Of a stretch of DNA of 9,802 nucleotides, positions 6,556-9,802 are shown one piece after another; positions within the stretch are counted from its first letter, which is position 1, and every line of letters starts with the position of its first letter. This DNA comes from an uncultured Prevotellaceae bacterium. GTDB lineage: Bacteria; Bacteroidota; Bacteroidia; Bacteroidales; Bacteroidaceae. The stretch covers positions 1 through 9,802 of the forward strand of contig CADCQC010000266.1 of the NCBI GenBank assembly GCA_902803455.1. Direction: 5' to 3'. Position numbers and translations under genes: made by a program. The notes beneath the pieces were generated by a model. The model did not search any database, was not told the origin of the DNA, and worked only from the letters and a program-made list of their open reading frames with translations.

Positions 6556-6777
6556 ATGGAATTACTCGATCTCAGTTCTGATCAAATCGCCTATATCGCC
6601 TTTGCCGTCATCGCTGCCATCGTTGCCTTCATCATTATCAAAAAAGTGGCTGGCTGCATCATCAAAACAGTGGTCTTTGCCATCCTCTTGGCTATCTTGG
6701 CATGGCTTTATCTCAATTACATCAACGAACCTGTGGAGGATCAGGCTAACCAGGTGACCACAGAAGAGCGGATTTAG
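6556..6777 (+). CDS. Small two-helix membrane protein of unknown function
   Basis: A 73-residue protein that I cannot assign to a named family. After a short N-terminus (MELLDLSSDQ) there are two hydrophobic segments, about 11-28 (IAYIAFAVIAAIVAFIII) and about 32-55 (AGCIIKTVVFAILLAILAW and onward). They are separated by KK at 29-30 and followed by an acidic, polar tail (NEPVEDQANQVTTEERI). By the positive-inside rule the KK turn would face the cytoplasm, with both ends in the periplasm; this is inference. The gene starts 11 bases after the rluA stop, with no promoter or terminator between, so cotranscription with rluA is likely. Coding is supported by its clean frame, good placement and coherent membrane pattern. 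Confidence 0.75.
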   Translation: MELLDLSSDQIAYIAFAVIAAIVAFIIIKKVAGCIIKTVVFAILLAILAWLYLNYINEPVEDQANQVTTEERI

Positions 6778-6784
6778 GCCTTGT

Positions 6785-6816
6785 GATAGCGCAGGCGTGG
6801 TGATCGCTACGCTATC
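6785..6816. terminator. GC-rich stem-loop between converging genes, possible bidirectional terminator
   Basis: GATAGCG (6785-6791) pairs with CGCTATC (6810-6816). After one mismatch and one bulge, AG/CT and CG/CG pairs continue inward to a seven-base loop at 6798-6804. It fills most of the 40 bases between the stop codons of the small membrane protein gene and menA, the place where a shared terminator is expected. There is no T run on either side, so intrinsic termination is uncertain. Confidence 0.45.
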
Positions 6817-6817
6817 C

Positions 6818-7714
6818 TTATCCCATCAGCAGACCGATGGATGTCAACAACCCGTAAATAAACATATTCCGGGCATTCTCGCCGAGAATGTCATTGAGCT
6901 GTTTGCCTTTTTTGATCCGTAACATCCGGCGATAGGTGAAGATGTGAAGCAACAGATAAACCAAGGGCAGCAGAAATGCCCAGGGATACCCGTTGACAAG
7001 AAAACAGATGCCCAACAGACAGGCGATGATACCCAAGGCGAGGTAAAGCCGTTCGCTGTTGCTTTCTCCAATCCTGACAATCAATGTGATCTTGCCAGTG
7101 CGCCGGTCGTTGTCACGGTCGCGGTAGTTGTTCACGACCAACAGGGTGTCAATCACCAGGCCACAGGCCAATGAGGCGATCACCGCCAAACCAGTCACCT
7201 GGCCTGTTTGAAGATAATAAGTACAGCATACGGGTACCAGACCGAAAAAGACCAATACGAGCAGGTCGCCCAAGCCCAAGTAAGATAAATGGGTGGTGTA
7301 GAGAAAGCAGAACACAACGCACAGCAGACCGACGGCCACCATTGACCATCCACCATAGAGAATCAGGGGAAGACCTGTAAGACAGGCCAACAGCGTGGTG
7401 GTGAGGATGGCCTTGCGCATGCTGCCCAGTGTCACCCATCCTTGGGCGCAGGCTCGTTTCGGACCCAGACGGAACTCGTCGTCGGTGCCTTTCTTGAAAT
7501 CAAAATAATCATTGATGAAATTGGCGTCGATCTGCATGATAAAGGCAAACAGCAGACAGAGGATGGCTGGCAACCAACGAAGGTGGCCACCCATGTCGCT
7601 CCATGACAGAGAGAGGGCGATCATCACTGGGACAGCGGCACCTGTCAGTGTCTTGGGACGGGCTGCCAAAAACCATGCGCGGAAAGAATTAAGACGTATT
7701 TCGGAATCTTGCAT
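6818..7714 (-). CDS. menA: 1,4-dihydroxy-2-naphthoate polyprenyltransferase
   Basis: UbiA-superfamily integral membrane enzyme that attaches the polyprenyl chain to 1,4-dihydroxy-2-naphthoate, giving demethylmenaquinone, the last-but-one step of menaquinone synthesis. The 298 residues include AARPKTLTGAAVPV (17-30), typical of MenA. The first Asp-rich motif is NDYFDFKKGTDD (68-79) and the second is NNYRDRDNDRRTGKITL (195-211); these bind the Mg-diphosphate of the prenyl donor. Eight or nine hydrophobic helices are spread over the protein. An in-frame GTG one codon upstream (7717) is possible, but the ATG at 7714 is the more likely start. It diverges from the HD-domain gene and converges on the small membrane protein gene. 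No other men genes are in the window. Confidence 0.93.
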   Translation of the reverse strand: MQDSEIRLNSFRAWFLAARPKTLTGAAVPVMIALSLSWSDMGGHLRWLPAILCLLFAFIMQIDANFINDYFDFKKGTDDEFRLGPKRACAQGWVTLGSMRKAILTTTLLACLTGLPLILYGGWSMVAVGLLCVVFCFLYTTHLSYLGLGDLLVLVFFGLVPVCCTYYLQTGQVTGLAVIASLACGLVIDTLLVVNNYRDRDNDRRTGKITLIVRIGESNSERLYLALGIIACLLGICFLVNGYPWAFLLPLVYLLLHIFTYRRMLRIKKGKQLNDILGENARNMFIYGLLTSIGLLMG

Positions 7715-7727
7715 CACCAGAAATGTT

Positions 7728-7738
7728 GGTTATGCAAA
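7728..7738. repeat. Left arm of an 11-base inverted repeat, menA side
   Basis: GGTTATGCAAA here is the exact reverse complement of TTTGCATAACC at 7820-7830. It covers the last bases of the menA -7 element and the expected transcription start. The match continues imperfectly for about five more bases (two mismatches followed by TAA). Confidence 0.8.
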
Positions 7739-7742
7739 AGTA
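7735..7742 (-). promoter_or_regulatory. Candidate -7 element of the menA promoter
   Basis: On the minus strand this reads TACTTTTG, an exact match to TAnnTTTG, followed by CATAACC. No TTTG is found 19-21 bases upstream, so only the -7 half is supported. The start would be near 7728, giving a leader of about 14 bases to the ATG at 7714. Confidence 0.45.
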
Positions 7743-7792
7743 AACATTTTTGGGGATTTATGGATGATAGAGGTGAAAGAAAATGTGTTTTC

Positions 7793-7823
7793 TTTGGTAA
7801 TACGTCAAAAATCATTATCTTTG
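7793..7823 (+). promoter_or_regulatory. Promoter of the HD-domain gene
   Basis: TTTG (7793-7796), exactly 19 bases, then TATCTTTG (7816-7823): a perfect Bacteroides-type promoter with the same -7 box and spacing as the rluA promoter. Transcription would start near 7830, about 25 bases before the ATG at 7855. Confidence 0.75.
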
Positions 7824-7830
7824 CATAACC
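7820..7830. repeat. Right arm of an 11-base inverted repeat, HD-gene side
   Basis: TTTGCATAACC is the exact reverse complement of the sequence at 7728-7738. It overlaps the -7 box and start region of the HD-gene promoter, so both divergent promoters share the same sequence from the -7 box to about +1. Confidence 0.8.
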
Positions 7831-7854
7831 TTTGTTCTTCTCAAATCTTGAAGT

Positions 7855-8490
7855 ATGACCGATAAAAAAGTTAGCCTGGATTTAATGGAATTTGTGGAAG
7901 TGAACGTGCTTCCAAGATACAATCATTTCGATCAAGCTCACAACCTGTCGCATGTTACCCAGGTGATCAGACGGTCGATGAAACTGGCACAGACATTTGG
8001 GGCTGATGCCAATATGGTCTATGTGATCGCGGCTTATCATGACTTGGGACTGGAAGGACCGAGGGCTATCCATCATCTCACCAGTGGGAAGATCTTGGCT
8101 GCCGACCGCAGGTTGCAGAAATGGTTCTCACCACAGCAATTGCAGGTGATGCGCGAGGCGGTGGAGGACCACCGTGCGTCGGCATCCCACGCACCAAGGA
8201 GTATCTATGGAAAGATCGTGGCCGAAGCAGACCGTGATATGAGTCCGGAAACCGTGATCCGGCGTACGATACAATTTGGATTGTCACACGAACCAGACAA
8301 AGGCAGAGAAGAGCAATGGCAGCGCTTCATGCAGCACATGGATGCCAAATACTCCATCCATGGATATATCAAATTATGGTTGCCTGGCTCTTCCAATGAA
8401 GAAAAACTCAAAGAGTTGCGTGAACTGATCGCCCACCCGGATCAAATGAAAGTCGTCTTCAACAGAATTTATGATGAGGAACGGGGATAA
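7855..8490 (+). CDS. HD-domain metal-dependent phosphohydrolase, substrate unknown
   Basis: A 211-residue cytoplasmic protein with an HD-superfamily core. Likely metal ligands are H33 (AHNLSHV), the H62-D63 pair in AAYHDLGLEGP (59-69), and D126 in AEADRD. H73-H74 and EDH (104-106) are additional conserved-looking sites. The arrangement resembles small stand-alone HD hydrolases of the YedJ/predicted nucleotidase kind, but I cannot name a substrate. There is no signal peptide, membrane segment or attached sensor, so nothing supports a cyclic-dinucleotide role. The C-terminal part (about 130-211) is helical and charged, with WQRFMQHMD and KLWLPGSSNEEKLKELREL. It is driven by a clear promoter, diverges from menA, and its stop is five bases from the stop of the opposing porin gene, with no room for a separate terminator. 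Confidence 0.8.
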   Translation: MTDKKVSLDLMEFVEVNVLPRYNHFDQAHNLSHVTQVIRRSMKLAQTFGADANMVYVIAAYHDLGLEGPRAIHHLTSGKILAADRRLQKWFSPQQLQVMREAVEDHRASASHAPRSIYGKIVAEADRDMSPETVIRRTIQFGLSHEPDKGREEQWQRFMQHMDAKYSIHGYIKLWLPGSSNEEKLKELRELIAHPDQMKVVFNRIYDEERG

Positions 8491-8495
8491 ACCTA

Positions 8496-9802
8496 TCAGT
8501 TGAAGAAGTTCCACGATACACCAAAGCGGAAAATACGTGAATTGATCGGGTAGTGGGGGGTAAGAAAGTAATTGTTGCCGGCACTGGAATGATTCACGTG
8601 GCTCATCATCACAAAGAATCTCGCATGCTTGAGGAAGAAGTTGGCGTATGCATTGATAATGGGGTAGTTGCCAACCTCCACCCGATTGTCCGCATTGTCT
8701 GGTATCGCATATTGTGAGATGCCGGGTACGAAGTCGGGGGCTTTATACTTCGTGAAAAATCTCATGTCGGCACCTAAATCGCAGTCAAGCACATGGGCTA
8801 TCTTAAACCTGAGAAACAGATTGGTGTAGGCGTTGAACGTGGGGACGGGAATGATGCCGTCATGGGTTGATTTCTGATAGGTCAGTTCGGCGCCTAAATG
8901 AAAGAGACGCCATTGGAAATGATGACTTAAGGAGACTGTTAATATATCGATGTTCTCGCCACTTTGACGGGGGCGGGCAGTGTTGAACAGTCGCATGTAG
9001 TTATCGTCTTGAATAAACTGGGTATAATCGGTAGAGAAATAGGCGTAGTTGGTGAGATTGTCGACAGCCACGCGCAGACGGGTCTCTGTCCGGCGGAAAG
9101 TAAAAATACCTTGCAGACGGGTGTGGCTCGTTTTCTTCAGGTCACTATTGTCCCACCAGAAATGTTTGCTGTGATAATGGGTATAATAAAAAGTGGGGTC
9201 GGTGAGATGGAAAAAGCCATTGGCGGCCAACTGCACGGTATCGCCCAATAAAGGAAAACTCACATCTACACCTCCATCGACCTGCACGTCTCCCACATTC
9301 TCTCCTAAAACGGTGAATTTGCCCAGTGCATGGTAATGAAGTGTCTTGCCTTGGGTCTTGCTGATATGACCGCCGACGATGAGGTTTTGTTGATTGTAGA
9401 CCGATTGGTTGCTGACGGTGTCGGGTAGTGTGAAACGTTTCAGATCATGAGTGATGAATGCTTTAAGACCGGCCTTCGCATATTTGTTGAATCCTTCGAG
9501 CAGGGCTATGGCAAATGTGTTGCGCAACTCATAATGCTTGGTTTCGTCGTAGATGGAGTCGCCGACATATTTCGAAAAGGTGGGATAGGTGGCCAAATAG
9601 TAATCTTTGGGGTTGTTATAAGCCTGATAAATATGCTCGTAGTTGTCAAACTCTACCGTATGGATGAGACTGGTCACCGGCACGTATTCGTCTTTCATCC
9701 AGACAGTGTCGTTAGGCTCAACTGTTTGTGGGGCGTTGTCGGATACTTCTTTGCTGAGAGCGGCTTGACGATCATATTCCTCTTCGTCAAACTCTTCCTC
9801 GG
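8496..9802 (-). CDS. Putative porin, outer-membrane beta-barrel, 5' end outside window
   Basis: Belongs, as far as I recognise it, to the Bacteroidetes 'putative porin' family (PF14121 type). The visible 434 residues run open to the right edge, so the signal peptide and N-terminus are missing; the Met at 9698 is internal. The visible part begins with an acidic stretch (EEEFDEEEYDRQAALSKE). It continues into alternating aromatic and polar strands such as YYLATYPTFSKYVG, RNTFAIALLEGF, HFQWRLFHLGAELTYQKS and NAYANFFLKHARFFVMMSHVN. The C-terminus, YFLTPHYPINSRIFRFGVSWNFFN, is the most characteristic part: a final barrel strand with an aromatic next to the last residue, as outer-membrane insertion signals require. 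No TonB-dependent plug or SusD partner is visible. The transported substrate is unknown. It converges tightly with the HD-domain gene. Confidence 0.85.
   Translation of the reverse strand, partial: EEEFDEEEYDRQAALSKEVSDNAPQTVEPNDTVWMKDEYVPVTSLIHTVEFDNYEHIYQAYNNPKDYYLATYPTFSKYVGDSIYDETKHYELRNTFAIALLEGFNKYAKAGLKAFITHDLKRFTLPDTVSNQSVYNQQNLIVGGHISKTQGKTLHYHALGKFTVLGENVGDVQVDGGVDVSFPLLGDTVQLAANGFFHLTDPTFYYTHYHSKHFWWDNSDLKKTSHTRLQGIFTFRRTETRLRVAVDNLTNYAYFSTDYTQFIQDDNYMRLFNTARPRQSGENIDILTVSLSHHFQWRLFHLGAELTYQKSTHDGIIPVPTFNAYTNLFLRFKIAHVLDCDLGADMRFFTKYKAPDFVPGISQYAIPDNADNRVEVGNYPIINAYANFFLKHARFFVMMSHVNHSSAGNNYFLTPHYPINSRIFRFGVSWNFFN

Noticed and set aside
1..9802. A novel defence, mobile or biosynthetic system
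   Set aside because: All sizeable genes belong to recognisable housekeeping or envelope families, and there are no integrases, transposases, terminal repeats, CRISPR repeats or clustered accessory genes.

Overview
The window looks like ordinary chromosome from a Bacteroidales bacterium, most likely in or near Prevotellaceae. Four things point there: promoters of the Bacteroides type (TTTG, about 19 bases, TAnnTTTG); no convincing Shine-Dalgarno sequences before the genes; an outer-membrane protein of the Bacteroidetes 'putative porin' family; and a menaquinone-type prenyltransferase. The family placement is inference from style and remembered homologs. I see no transposase, tRNA, rRNA, CRISPR array or phage gene.

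Layout. Left end, minus strand: the first 110 codons of an aldose 1-epimerase (galM), then in the same direction folC, dnaJ and grpE. Transcription runs grpE to dnaJ (9 bases apart) to folC (53 bases apart), and possibly on to galM, which also has its own promoter candidate. A strong intrinsic terminator lies just before grpE and closes the next minus-strand gene, an ABC-F ATPase of the YbiT-like type. The 263-base divergent region between the ABC-F gene and an rluA-family pseudouridine synthase is rich in signals: a minus-strand promoter, one perfect and one partial plus-strand promoter, a long hairpin, and a possible 27-residue leader ORF overlapping the rluA start as ATGA. A 73-residue two-helix membrane protein follows rluA. 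It converges on menA across a GC-rich stem-loop. menA diverges from an HD-domain hydrolase gene, and the two promoters carry the same 11-base sequence in inverted orientation. The HD gene converges, with only five bases between stops, on a putative porin gene that leaves the window at its 5' end.

Function. Most genes are housekeeping: protein folding (GrpE and DnaJ, the DnaK partners), folate polyglutamylation, ribosome-associated ABC-F ATPase activity, RNA pseudouridylation, menaquinone synthesis, sugar mutarotation and an outer-membrane channel. I found no evidence of a new defence or metabolic system. The observations most worth a second look are the ABC-F protein, in which both halves of the same ATP site are degenerate while the other site is intact; the mirrored menA/HD promoters; and the hairpin and mini-ORF in front of rluA.
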